This document shows, one piece after another, positions 1-7,996 of a stretch of DNA of 64,000 nucleotides. The stretch is from DAIOXA01 sp050949165 (GTDB lineage: Bacteria > Bacillota > Proteinivoracia > UBA4975), in the NCBI GenBank assembly GCA_050949165.1, contig JBMNFF010000010.1:186001-250000 (forward strand), given 5' to 3'. Within the stretch, counting starts at the first letter, position 1. Each line of letters starts with the position of its first letter. The position numbers and the translations under genes were made by a program. The notes beneath the pieces were generated by a model. The model did no database searches, had not been told where the DNA came from, and saw only the letters and a list, made by a program, of their open reading frames with translations.

Positions 1-978
1 CCCCAATTCCCTGGCGGCATAGATGGGCCAGTTGGGATTGCGGAGGAGCTCCCGCCCCAGCAGGACCAAGTCAGCTCGCCCGTTGGCCACGATTTCTTCG
101 GCCTGGGGAGCCGAAGTGATGAGGCCCACGGCGGAGGTGGGTATGCCCAGTTCCCGGCGGTACAGCTCCGCCCAGGGGACCTGGTAACCAGGGTAGGGGT
201 CGATGGGAACGGGGACCACGGCGCCGCTGGAACAGTCCAGGAGGTCGACTCCCTGTTGCTGCATGCGCCGGACGGCCTCCAGATAATCACGGGGGTGGTT
301 GCCCTGGGAGTGGTATTCTTCGGCAGAAATGCGCACCATTATGGGACCCTTCCACACAGATTTTATCCCTTCAATGACCTCGCCCAAGAGGCGGTAGCGG
401 TTTTCCCAATTGCCGCCGTATCTGTCGGTGCGCTGGTTGACCAGGGGCGAGAGGAATTGGTTGAGCAAGTAACCATGGGCAGCGTGAATCTCCAGAACTT
501 GAAAACCAGCTTCTCTGGCCCGCCGGGCCGCCGCCTGAAAATCTGACACCACCTTGGCGATGTCCGTTTCAGTCATCTCCCGAGGCGTGGAGTATTTGTC
601 ATCGAAGGCAATTGCCGAAGGGGCGAGCCCCGGGCCCTCCACCCCAGCCTTGCGCCCGGCATGGTTCAATTGAACGGCGGCCACACACTGCTCCTTGACA
701 ATATTGACCAGAGTTTGCATGCCGGCAATCTGCCCATCCTCCCATAGCCCCAAATCGTGGGGAGAAATCCTTCCCTCAGGAGACACCGCCGTGGCTTCCA
801 CAATTATCATCCCCACCTGGCCCATGGCTCTGGCTCCATAGTGGACCAGGTGCCAGGGAGTGACCCTGCCGTCCTCGGCCATACAGGAGTAAGTGCACAT
901 GGGCGACATGACGACGCGATTCTTCAGGGCTACGCCGCCCAGACCATAAGGAGTAAAGAGCTTTGCCACCGCTATCAT
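1..978 (-). CDS. namA: NADPH-dependent flavin oxidoreductase (old yellow enzyme, YqjM/NamA-like), 3' end missing
   Basis: FMN enzyme of the old yellow family that reduces activated C=C bonds of enones and related electrophiles with NADPH, in the cytosol. I translated 326 codons from ATG 978; the frame runs off the left edge. The N-terminus carries KLFTPYGLGGVALKNRVVMS followed by PMCTYS, with the redox-tuning Cys near residue 28 of the YqjM class. HAAHGYLLNQFLSP holds the substrate-binding His pair near residues 166-169, followed by the NQRTDRYGG motif, and LLGRELLRNPNWP near the end is the late FMN-phosphate region. ATG 978 is preferred over ATG 990 because AGGGAAAGG lies just before it. The next gene is divergent. 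Family is certain; the exact subclass is inferred. Confidence 0.93.
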   Translation of the reverse strand, partial: MIAVAKLFTPYGLGGVALKNRVVMSPMCTYSCMAEDGRVTPWHLVHYGARAMGQVGMIIVEATAVSPEGRISPHDLGLWEDGQIAGMQTLVNIVKEQCVAAVQLNHAGRKAGVEGPGLAPSAIAFDDKYSTPREMTETDIAKVVSDFQAAARRAREAGFQVLEIHAAHGYLLNQFLSPLVNQRTDRYGGNWENRYRLLGEVIEGIKSVWKGPIMVRISAEEYHSQGNHPRDYLEAVRRMQQQGVDLLDCSSGAVVPVPIDPYPGYQVPWAELYRRELGIPTSAVGLITSAPQAEEIVANGRADLVLLGRELLRNPNWPIYAARELG

Positions 979-1154
979 CCTTTCCCTCATTCTGGTGTAA
1001 TTCTAACATTCCCCACCGGCCCTTGCCATGGCGGCCGGTTTGCTGTCCAAGGTGCAGGAATAGGCAAAATTGCAATGTTAATGAGCAATTATAAAATATC
1101 CCCGCGCCCTGACCCGTGGTATACTGCCACCAATATCGTGGAGGAGTGGAGGAA

Positions 1155-2540
1155 TTGAAAACCTGGAAAATTATCCTGGCATTCCTTTTAATCACAACCC
1201 TGATTTTCGTCGCGGCGGGATGCGACAATACCAAGAATCCCGATGATGACCCCGGCTTGGACCCGGGGGAGGACCCCAGCCTTGACCCAGGAGAAGACCC
1301 CGGGGAGGACCCTGGCCCTGACCCTGGAGATCCCCTGGCAGTTACTCCTGTCCCCGAGGGCGAGATCGGCCTGGTGGATAAGGCGGTAATCCACCTGGGC
1401 GACTTGTGGCTGGGCTCAGCTAATGGTTTATGGCGTCAGACCGATTCCGGCGATGTCACTGAAATTGTCTGGGCTCCCGATGGCCATGGCCTGATATATT
1501 TCCGGGAAACAGACACCAACATTCCCGGGCAGGATCTTTACTACCTGGCCCTGGGCGAAGATCCAGTCCTTCTGGAAAGAAATGTTCAAGCCAACAAAGC
1601 CTGGCTTAACAAAAACGATTGGCTCTGGAATCCCGACAGCGATTCGGTGGCCTATGCCCTGGACCATGGCACTGAGCTTGTGAATTTGTATCTCCAGGAT
1701 ATGACGAAGACAAGAATCCCCATTACCAAACCCTATGGCCAGGGACCTTACTGGCTGTCCAACGGCCTCATGGTATATGGCACGGCAACGGAAAGGCCGG
1801 AGGTAATAGTAATCAATGCCATAGGTGGAGTTCAAGGGGAAGTGCTGGATGCCACCCTGCCCTATCCCCTGCCCGAAGGCATGATTATCGCCGTGGGCGA
1901 GTATGATCCCGATGGTATAATGGATACCTTTTTCTTAACCGGCTTGGCCCGCGCCAACGATGACGGCTCTGGCCCCGCCCAAGTTTGCGAGGAAATTTCC
2001 AAATATCATCTGTTGGCCAGGGACCCTGTGCTGCCCGGCAGCCTGACCCTGCCACGGTACTTGGCGATTTCCAGCCCCGAGGCCCTGTTCCTGCAAAAAT
2101 ATGCGGGAATTGCCAGCAAAGGTATTCCTAACACCGTCGAATTGCTGACCCAGGATGTGTTCGTGACGTATTCCGAGTTTTCCTACCCCTTCTGGTTCGC
2201 TTGGGCTCCCGATGGCAGCTATATCGCCGCCCTGCCTTTCACCTTAACCCAGCCCGGCGATGTCGAGCAGGAGGGTTACTGGGATCTGGTCCTGGTCGAT
2301 GAAAAAGCCAACCGGAGAGTGGTCCTGGAGAATATTTATTCCGTCAAAGGCTTCGAAATGCCGGTACCCTTCCAATACAGGATGCCATTGAATTGGGCCC
2401 CAGACTGCACCCATATCAACTACCTGCAGGACCGCGCCGATGAAATGGGGCAAGACTGGTGGCAGGTCGATATCGATAAAGGCGTCGCCACAAAGGTCTT
2501 GGAAAAGAGCGGCTTGCCAGAATACCGCCCACAACCATAA
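1155..2540 (+). CDS. Lipoprotein with DPG-repeat linker and TolB/WD40-like beta-propeller
   Basis: Predicted secreted lipoprotein of 461 aa. It starts at TTG 1155 behind GAGGAG at 1141-1146; an upstream in-frame ATG at 1116 would add 13 residues before the signal peptide and is unlikely. The signal sequence KTWKIILAFLLITTLIFVAA ends in a lipobox with GC. A low-complexity acidic linker follows, built of D-P-G-x units (DNA about 1243-1335), probably a flexible spacer from the membrane. The remainder has recurring blade-like motifs such as WAPDGHGLIYF, WAPDGSYIAALPF and NWAPDCTHINYL, typical of TolB/WD40-like propellers. No catalytic motif is seen. It is monocistronic, closed by the terminator at 2539-2566. 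Ligand unknown. Confidence 0.82.
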   Translation: MKTWKIILAFLLITTLIFVAAGCDNTKNPDDDPGLDPGEDPSLDPGEDPGEDPGPDPGDPLAVTPVPEGEIGLVDKAVIHLGDLWLGSANGLWRQTDSGDVTEIVWAPDGHGLIYFRETDTNIPGQDLYYLALGEDPVLLERNVQANKAWLNKNDWLWNPDSDSVAYALDHGTELVNLYLQDMTKTRIPITKPYGQGPYWLSNGLMVYGTATERPEVIVINAIGGVQGEVLDATLPYPLPEGMIIAVGEYDPDGIMDTFFLTGLARANDDGSGPAQVCEEISKYHLLARDPVLPGSLTLPRYLAISSPEALFLQKYAGIASKGIPNTVELLTQDVFVTYSEFSYPFWFAWAPDGSYIAALPFTLTQPGDVEQEGYWDLVLVDEKANRRVVLENIYSVKGFEMPVPFQYRMPLNWAPDCTHINYLQDRADEMGQDWWQVDIDKGVATKVLEKSGLPEYRPQP

Positions 2541-2566
2541 AGGTCGGGTTTTCCCGACCTTTTATT
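2539..2566. terminator. Bidirectional rho-independent terminator
   Basis: AAAGGTCGGG-TTTT-CCCGACCTTT is a perfect 10-bp stem with A/T tails on both sides. It sits between the convergent lipoprotein and histidine-kinase genes and can serve both strands. Confidence 0.85.
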
Positions 2567-4646
2567 ATTGGAGTAACGCCTGTAATTCCACCAGGAGATC
2601 GTCGTAACTGAAGGGCTTGGACAGGGCGCCGCTGAATCCGTACTCCCGATAATTGGCCATCACCGGGTCGTTGGAGTAGCCGCTGATTACCAGGGCGATG
2701 ACTTCGGGGTCCAATTCCAGCATTCTCTTTATGGTCTCCCTGCCCCCCATTCCCCCGGGGATTGTCAGGTCCATGATCACTGCCCGGTACTTGTCCTCCC
2801 GGCGCATTCCCTCCTGGTAGAGGGCCAGCCCTTCTGCCCCGTCGCCCACCCATTCGGCCATATAGCCGTGCATGTTTAGGATTTCTGTCAGGGCTTCGGC
2901 GATGTGCTCATTGTCTTCTATGATCAGGATGCGGCCGGCAGCGGCTGCGGGCGCACATTTTTTCACAAGCCCCTGGGTTTGCCCCAGAGCAGCGGGCAGG
3001 AACACGTGGAAACAGGTCCCCACTCCCACCTCGGATTCTACGGTAATATGGCCTTCATGATTCTTGATTATAGAGTAGGCCGTAGCCAGGCCCAGGCCAT
3101 TTCCCCCATCCTTGGTGGTGAAATATGGGTCAAAGATCTTGTCCAAATCCTCAGCGGCGATGCCCACTCCCTGGTCGGCCACGGAAATTTTAATGTACCT
3201 GCCGGCAGGCAAGGGCAGGGGAGACTCTGCATCGATATCCAGGTTAACTGCCGAAACGCATATGCTGCCCTGTTCATCCATGGCTTGGCAGGCATTGATC
3301 AGCAAGTTGCTCAGGACCTGACCGATCTGCCCCAGATCCACCTCGGCGGGCGAGAGCTCCGGATCCAAATTGCACTTGCACTCCACCGAGAAATTCTGGA
3401 GGGTCAATTCCGCCGTATACCTGATGGTTTCCAGCAGGGAAGCGACTTTTCTGACAGGCTTGCCCCCTTTGGCGAAGGTCAGGAGCTGGTGCGTCAGGGC
3501 CTGGGCGTCCAAGCAGGCCCTTTCCGCCAGCTCCAGGTTCCGGTACACCTTTTCGCCGGGTTCCACCTGCATCTTGGCAATCTGGGTATGGCCCATGATG
3601 GCCGTCAGGGCGTTATTAAAATTATGGGCGATGCCTCCGGCCAAGACTCCCAGGGACTCCAATTTCTGAACCTTGATTAACTCGGCCTTGGCCTTTTCCA
3701 ACTGCGCCGTCCGCTCTTCTACCAATTGTTCCAGATGCTTCTCCTTTTCCCGCAACTGGTCAAACAGGAGGAGATTCTCATAGGCCAGGGAGGCCTGGGC
3801 GCTGAGAGTCATGGCCGCCTCTTCGTCACCGCTGGAAAATGCCTCCCCATCCAGCTTGTCCTTGAGGCAAATCCAACCGTAAACCCGGCTGGGCGTAGCA
3901 AAGGGCAGGGCCAGCATGTTTGCGGGATTGTCGCCGCCTTGGCTGGACCATCGCTTTGGCATCTGTTTGCTCAGCACCTGCTCTTTGATTTCCAGAGGGG
4001 GGTACAGGCCCAATGGACAAGAGTTATAGGGCTCATCCTCGGCCCGGCCCAGGAAGTAACTCTTCCTCTCCGCCGATTCCATCACTCCCAACAGGCAGTG
4101 CCGGCAGTTGAGAAATTCCCGAAAGGCCCGGGCCACCACCCTCAACAGGTGCTGGCGGTCTCGCAGGGCAACCAGACTGTGGCTCATATCCATCAGCACC
4201 GCCAGCTGCAACCCGGTGCTGAGGGTAAACACACTGTCGGGAGGCTGGCGAGATCCCGGCGGAGGGTCACCGCCTATGCCCAACACCTCATTGACGACAT
4301 CGAGGATGGCTCCGGGGTCCGAGGGCTTGGTAATTACCCGACAGCTCCCACAGCCCTTGCCCAGGCTGATCTCCTCGGGCAGACAGCAGGTAGCCGTATA
4401 GAAGATTATCGGGATGGAATCACAGGCAGATACTTCCCTTAGGCGCTGGGCGAATACAACTCCGTCCATGGTGGGCAGGAGGATGTCGGTAATGATCAGG
4501 TCCAGGTGATTATTGCGGGCCAGGGTCAAAGCCGTCCAGCCATTGGCGGCCTCCAATACCCGGTGTCCCGTGCTTTCAAAAAGTGTGCGCAGCAGTTGCC
4601 TGCTCATATAATGATCTTCTACCAGCAGAATTGTGGCCATTTTCAT
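2565..4646 (-). CDS. Hybrid histidine kinase: REC-GAF-HisKA-HATPase-REC
   Basis: Cytosolic two-component hybrid kinase of 693 aa. Residues 5-122 form a receiver domain with phospho-acceptor D54 in IITDILLPTMDG. Residues about 150-295 look like a GAF sensor. A coiled-coil signalling helix (about 296-330) leads into HisKA with GGIAHNFNNALTAI, H341 being the phosphorylated residue. The ATPase has the N box NLLINACQAM, G1 DQGVGIAAEDL, F box DPYFTTKDGG and G2 NGLGLATAYSI. A C-terminal receiver (about 572-692) has D626 in VIMDLTIPGG. No membrane segment is visible, so the input is probably cytosolic or comes through the N-terminal receiver. No DNA-binding partner is adjacent. The H-x-F-N-N box is typical of NtrB-like kinases. 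Confidence 0.93.
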   Translation of the reverse strand: MKMATILLVEDHYMSRQLLRTLFESTGHRVLEAANGWTALTLARNNHLDLIITDILLPTMDGVVFAQRLREVSACDSIPIIFYTATCCLPEEISLGKGCGSCRVITKPSDPGAILDVVNEVLGIGGDPPPGSRQPPDSVFTLSTGLQLAVLMDMSHSLVALRDRQHLLRVVARAFREFLNCRHCLLGVMESAERKSYFLGRAEDEPYNSCPLGLYPPLEIKEQVLSKQMPKRWSSQGGDNPANMLALPFATPSRVYGWICLKDKLDGEAFSSGDEEAAMTLSAQASLAYENLLLFDQLREKEKHLEQLVEERTAQLEKAKAELIKVQKLESLGVLAGGIAHNFNNALTAIMGHTQIAKMQVEPGEKVYRNLELAERACLDAQALTHQLLTFAKGGKPVRKVASLLETIRYTAELTLQNFSVECKCNLDPELSPAEVDLGQIGQVLSNLLINACQAMDEQGSICVSAVNLDIDAESPLPLPAGRYIKISVADQGVGIAAEDLDKIFDPYFTTKDGGNGLGLATAYSIIKNHEGHITVESEVGVGTCFHVFLPAALGQTQGLVKKCAPAAAAGRILIIEDNEHIAEALTEILNMHGYMAEWVGDGAEGLALYQEGMRREDKYRAVIMDLTIPGGMGGRETIKRMLELDPEVIALVISGYSNDPVMANYREYGFSGALSKPFSYDDLLVELQALLQ

Positions 4647-4790
4647 TCCTTCTTCCGATGATAGAGAGTGCTATGGTGTAATCTCCAAGCTTGCTTTGCC
4701 AACACACGGAACGGTATAGGCTCTGGGGATGTTGGCAATCCAAATAGAAGTATAATATATTTTTGAGATAATTTCTATACTTTTTTATTA

Positions 4791-4833
4791 TAAGAGCAAG
4801 GTAGAGGGCCTGCCGCCCTCTACCTTGCTCTTA
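4791..4833 (-). terminator. Terminator of the MerR/TipAS gene
   Basis: A 19-bp perfect inverted repeat, TAAGAGCAAGGTAGAGGGC and its complement around CTGCC, is followed on the minus strand by a T-rich run. The stop codon of the upstream gene lies within the first arm. Confidence 0.85.
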
Positions 4834-5595
4834 TTTGCTTTTCCCGGTGTAGATGTGAATAGCATCCCGGAGGAAGGCCGCCGTCCCCGGCTGTTCCCGG
4901 TCGTAAAAGGCGGTAAACCTCTCATCATCGACGTACATCTGGGCGAGACCGGCATGGGCCTCCTTATCGTAGTGGGGCCAAAAATAGCACAGCCATTGCC
5001 GATGTAAGTCGGCAGCCTTCTGGGCCAGCTCCCCGCCGGGGTCGCCGGTGGCCATGGCGGCCTTGAGGGTCGCCATCAGCTCCTCGCTCAGCCTGGTCGC
5101 CTCTTCATGCTGGGCAGGGGTCATGTTCATGACCTTCTGATTGGCTCTGTCCACCGCGGCGTCGCCGTACTTCTCCCGAGCCTCCCGGCCATACTTCCCC
5201 TCGTTCTCCTCCACCAGCTTCTTCTTAAAGCCTTCAAACTTTTCCCTGTCGGACATGGTAATCCTCCCTTCCTTCCGGGCGATGGACTTCTCTACATTGG
5301 CGATGAGCAGGTCCAGTTGCGCCCGCTTTTCAAGAAGCCTTTCACGGTGTTCCCGCAGTGCAACTGCCGGATCGAAATCGGGATTGCTGACAATTTCCCG
5401 AATCTGCTCCAGGCTGAAGTCCAATTCCCGGTAGAACAGGATCTGCTGCAGCAGATCCACCTCGGCCTGCCCGTAGATGCGGTATCCCGAAGAACTGAGT
5501 CGCGTCGGTTTCAGCAAGCCGATCTGGTCGTAATAGCGCAGAGTCCTGGCGCTGACTCCGGCCAGCCGGCTGAGCTTCTGCACTGTGTACTCCAT
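4831..5595 (-). CDS. MerR-family regulator with TipAS effector-binding domain
   Basis: Transcription activator of 254 aa. Residues 1-70 are a MerR winged helix-turn-helix (QKLSRLAGVSARTLRYYDQI, then GLLKP, with SGYRIY in the wing). A dimerisation coiled coil covers about 75-115. Residues 130-250 match a TipAS domain, the globin-like antibiotic-binding fold of TipA and Mta, with LHRQWLCYFWPHYDKEAH and FTAFYDREQPGTAAFLRDAI. TipAS proteins bind thiopeptides or other amphipathic drugs and activate their own promoter and exporters. The promoter at 5618-5648 has the expected 19-bp spacer and central dyad, so autoregulation is very likely. The ABC exporter operon just upstream on the same strand is a possible second target (inference). 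Confidence 0.92.
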   Translation of the reverse strand: MEYTVQKLSRLAGVSARTLRYYDQIGLLKPTRLSSSGYRIYGQAEVDLLQQILFYRELDFSLEQIREIVSNPDFDPAVALREHRERLLEKRAQLDLLIANVEKSIARKEGRITMSDREKFEGFKKKLVEENEGKYGREAREKYGDAAVDRANQKVMNMTPAQHEEATRLSEELMATLKAAMATGDPGGELAQKAADLHRQWLCYFWPHYDKEAHAGLAQMYVDDERFTAFYDREQPGTAAFLRDAIHIYTGKSK

Positions 5596-5617
5596 GAAAC
5601 CACCTCCTGACAGGTAT

Positions 5618-5648
5618 AGTTTACACCTTTACGTAACGTAAAGGTCAA
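5618..5648 (-). promoter_or_regulatory. MerR-type promoter with 19-bp spacer and dyad operator
   Basis: On the minus strand, -35 TTGACC (5643-5648) and -10 TAAACT (5618-5623) are 19 bp apart, the lengthened spacing that MerR activators untwist. The dyad CCTTTACGTTACGTAAAGG (5626-5644) fills the spacer and is symmetric except for its centre. It drives the TipAS gene, whose AGGAGGTGG ribosome binding site follows. Confidence 0.85.
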
Positions 5649-5674
5649 GGGAGCTTTTTCTTTTTTTAGCAAGC

Positions 5675-5701
5675 AAAAAAGGCACTGTCCGCGCCTTTTT
5701 T
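5675..5701 (-). terminator. Terminator of the MarR-ABC operon
   Basis: On the minus strand AAAAAAGGC-GCGGACAGT-GCCTTTTTT forms a stem with a U tract directly after the ABC transporter stop codon. Confidence 0.75.
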
Positions 5702-5703
5702 CT

Positions 5704-7446
5704 TTAACCCGCCAAGGTCTTGGCAGCACTCTGGGCCTGACACAGCTTGTAATACAGGCCCTTCTTGTCCAAGAGCTCCTGATGGGTGCCCTGCTCCAGG
5801 ATCTCCCCTTCCTCCAGGACCAGAATCTGGTCGGCGTCCTGAATGGTGGAGAGGCGGTGGGCGATGACAATGGCGGTCTTGTTCTCCTTGAGCTTGTTCA
5901 GGGCTTCCTGAATCAGGCGCTCGGTCTGGGTATCCACCGCCGAGGTTGCCTCGTCCAGGATGAGGATGGGAGCGTCCTTGAGGATCGCCCGGGCAATGGA
6001 GATGCGCTGCTTCTGACCGCCCGAGAGCTTGACCCCCCGCTCGCCGATTCTTGTTTCGTAGCCGTTTTCCAGGCCCATGATAAAGTCATGGGCGTTGGCC
6101 GCCTTGGCGGCGGCAATAACCTCTTCCTCGCAGGCCCCGGGGGAACCGTAGAGGATGTTGTCCAGGACGGTGCCATTAAAGAGGAAGACGTCCTGGGAGA
6201 CCAGGCTGATCTGCCGGCGCAGGCTGTTGAGGGTGAGCCGGCGGATATCTTGACCATCCACCAGGATTTCTCCTTCATCGGGATCGTAGAAGCGGGGAAT
6301 CAGGCTGGCGATGGTGGTCTTGCCCACGCCGGTGGCCCCCACCAGGGCCAGGGTCTCTCCGGGTTTGAGTTTAAAGGAAATATCCTTTAAGACGGGAATG
6401 CTGTCCACGTACTTGAAGCTGACATTGCGAAATTCTACCGAACCCAGGGCACGCTCCAGCTCCAGGGCGTCGGGCGCTTCCACGATCTCCGACTCGGCCT
6501 CGAGGATGGAGACCACCCGCTCGGCGCTGCCCAGGGCCTGTTGCAACCCCTCGTTGATCTGGCCCAGGGCCATTATGGGCTGGTAGAAGATATTCAGGTA
6601 GAGGAAAAAGGCGGCCAGGTCCTCCAGGGGCAAGTAGGCGCCCAGGGCCAGCCTGCCGCCAAAGAAGATGACGATGACGGTGCCCAGGCTGGACACAAAT
6701 TCAATCCCCGGATGAAAGGCGTTGGTCACCTTCAGGGCTCTGAGCATGGCGACGGTCTGCTCGGCCAGGGCCCGGCCGGTGCGCTGGCTCTCCCGCTCCT
6801 CCTGGGTAAAGGCCTTGATTTCCTTGATACCGCTGAAATTGTCCTGGAGGATGGCGTTTACCTCCCCCACCTTTTCCTGATTCTTGCGGAACAGGGGCCG
6901 GGAAATCTTGCTGAATTTCAGCACCATCCAGGCCAGGAGGGGGACGGGAATCAAGGTGAGCAGGGCCAGAGTCAAGTTGAGCTGGGCCAGAATGGCAAAG
7001 ACCCCAATGAGCATGATGCCGTTGACCACCACGGTGGGGATGGCGTGGGCCAGCAGCACTTCGAAGGTGCGGGTGTCGTTGATAACCCGGGACATCAACT
7101 CTCCCGTCTGCTTGTCGCTAAAAAAGCGGAGGGAAAGCCGCTGCAGGGAATCGTACATTCTATGCCGGATATCCCGGACCATATTCCAGGCGGCACAGTG
7201 GGAAATATAGTCGGTGCCGAATTTCGATATGGCCCGGACCATATAGATTCCCACCACCAGGACGGCCAGCCTGTTGATGTGGGTGAAGTCCACGGCTACG
7301 CCCTCGGTGACGGTGCGGATGAGGCTGCGGATAGCCCAGGGCCCTGCCAAACTGGCGCCGGTGACCAGCAGCATACACAGGGTCGCGGCGACGAGCCACC
7401 ACTTATAGGGTTTGGCAAAGGGCAGTATCGCTCTTAATTCTTTCAC
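5704..7446 (-). CDS. ABC exporter, fused membrane and ATPase domains (MsbA/LmrA type)
   Basis: Half-size multidrug or lipid exporter of 580 aa that acts as a dimer in the cytoplasmic membrane. Residues 1-310 hold the six-helix ABC_membrane domain. The ATPase domain has Walker A GATGVGKTT (about 368-376), signature LSGGQKQRISIARAIL, Walker B ILILDEATS and the H-loop IVIAHRLSTI. It overlaps the upstream MarR gene by 4 nt and is therefore translationally coupled and probably induced when MarR is released. It is the last gene of the two-gene operon. The substrate cannot be read from sequence; MarR pairing suggests a drug-like compound or another toxic small molecule. Confidence 0.93.
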   Translation of the reverse strand: MKELRAILPFAKPYKWWLVAATLCMLLVTGASLAGPWAIRSLIRTVTEGVAVDFTHINRLAVLVVGIYMVRAISKFGTDYISHCAAWNMVRDIRHRMYDSLQRLSLRFFSDKQTGELMSRVINDTRTFEVLLAHAIPTVVVNGIMLIGVFAILAQLNLTLALLTLIPVPLLAWMVLKFSKISRPLFRKNQEKVGEVNAILQDNFSGIKEIKAFTQEERESQRTGRALAEQTVAMLRALKVTNAFHPGIEFVSSLGTVIVIFFGGRLALGAYLPLEDLAAFFLYLNIFYQPIMALGQINEGLQQALGSAERVVSILEAESEIVEAPDALELERALGSVEFRNVSFKYVDSIPVLKDISFKLKPGETLALVGATGVGKTTIASLIPRFYDPDEGEILVDGQDIRRLTLNSLRRQISLVSQDVFLFNGTVLDNILYGSPGACEEEVIAAAKAANAHDFIMGLENGYETRIGERGVKLSGGQKQRISIARAILKDAPILILDEATSAVDTQTERLIQEALNKLKENKTAIVIAHRLSTIQDADQILVLEEGEILEQGTHQELLDKKGLYYKLCQAQSAAKTLAG

Positions 7447-7883
7447 TTATTCTCCTCCTCGGCATGCCCATCGCGTAGTTTTATCAAAAGCTCCCGCAGC
7501 GCGGTCAATTCCTCCGGTGTCAAGACGCCGATGCGCTGTTCGACATAACTTTTGTGTTGTGGGAGTATTTCTGCCCGCAGCCGCGCCCCCTCCGGGGTCA
7601 GTTTTACCAGCCACACCCGGCGGTCCGCTTCCGAATGCTCCCGATACACCCAGCCGTTTTCGGTCATGCGGTCGATGATGCCCGTCATGTTGCTGGCATT
7701 GCACTGCAATTCCCGGGCCAATTCGTTGGCGGGAATCCCTTCCTCCCCGATATGGTACAGGGCATGAAATTGGGGCCAGGTTATCCCAAATTCCTCTATT
7801 TTCCTGCGAAACTCTGCCTTCAAGCTGCTGGTGGTCTTGCGCAGCAGCCAATACACATCTCTGGCAAGGGGTTTTGCCATCAC
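7443..7883 (-). CDS. MarR-family transcriptional regulator
   Basis: Repressor of 146 aa with a MarR winged-helix fold: GITWPQFHALYHIGEEG, GIPANELARELQCNASNM, TGIIDRMTENGWVYREHSEA with wing residues DRRVWLVKLTPEG. It heads an operon with the ABC exporter (ATGA overlap), the usual arrangement for a local repressor of an efflux pump. A promoter with -35 TTGATT (7938-7943) and -10 TATAAT (7916-7921), spacer 16, lies upstream. AT-rich inverted repeats around the -10, including CATATATG, are candidate operators. The ligand is unknown. Confidence 0.92.
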   Translation of the reverse strand: MMAKPLARDVYWLLRKTTSSLKAEFRRKIEEFGITWPQFHALYHIGEEGIPANELARELQCNASNMTGIIDRMTENGWVYREHSEADRRVWLVKLTPEGARLRAEILPQHKSYVEQRIGVLTPEELTALRELLIKLRDGHAEEENK

Positions 7884-7915
7884 AATCCCTCCCCCCTCGA
7901 ATAGTCCATATATGA

Positions 7916-7943
7916 ATTATACAATACTGAATTAACAAATCAA
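7916..7943 (-). promoter_or_regulatory. Promoter of the MarR-ABC operon
   Basis: Minus strand: -35 TTGATT, 16-bp spacer, perfect -10 TATAAT. CATATATG just downstream (7906-7913 region) is a likely part of the MarR operator. Confidence 0.65.
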
Positions 7944-7956
7944 CATGTACAAGCGA

Positions 7957-7988
7957 GAACCGCCTTCCCCGCTAAGGAAAGGCGGTTC
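7957..7988 (-). terminator. Hairpin after the sigma/anti-sigma operon
   Basis: GAACCGCC and GGCGGTTC are complementary arms around a 16-base partly paired loop, 9 nt past the end of the anti-sigma gene. There is no T tract, so termination efficiency is uncertain. Confidence 0.5.
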
Positions 7989-7996
7989 CAGACCGG

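Noticed and set aside
757..1158. Open frames antisense to the old-yellow-enzyme gene
   Set aside because: They are shadows of a clearly coding minus-strand frame with YqjM motifs.
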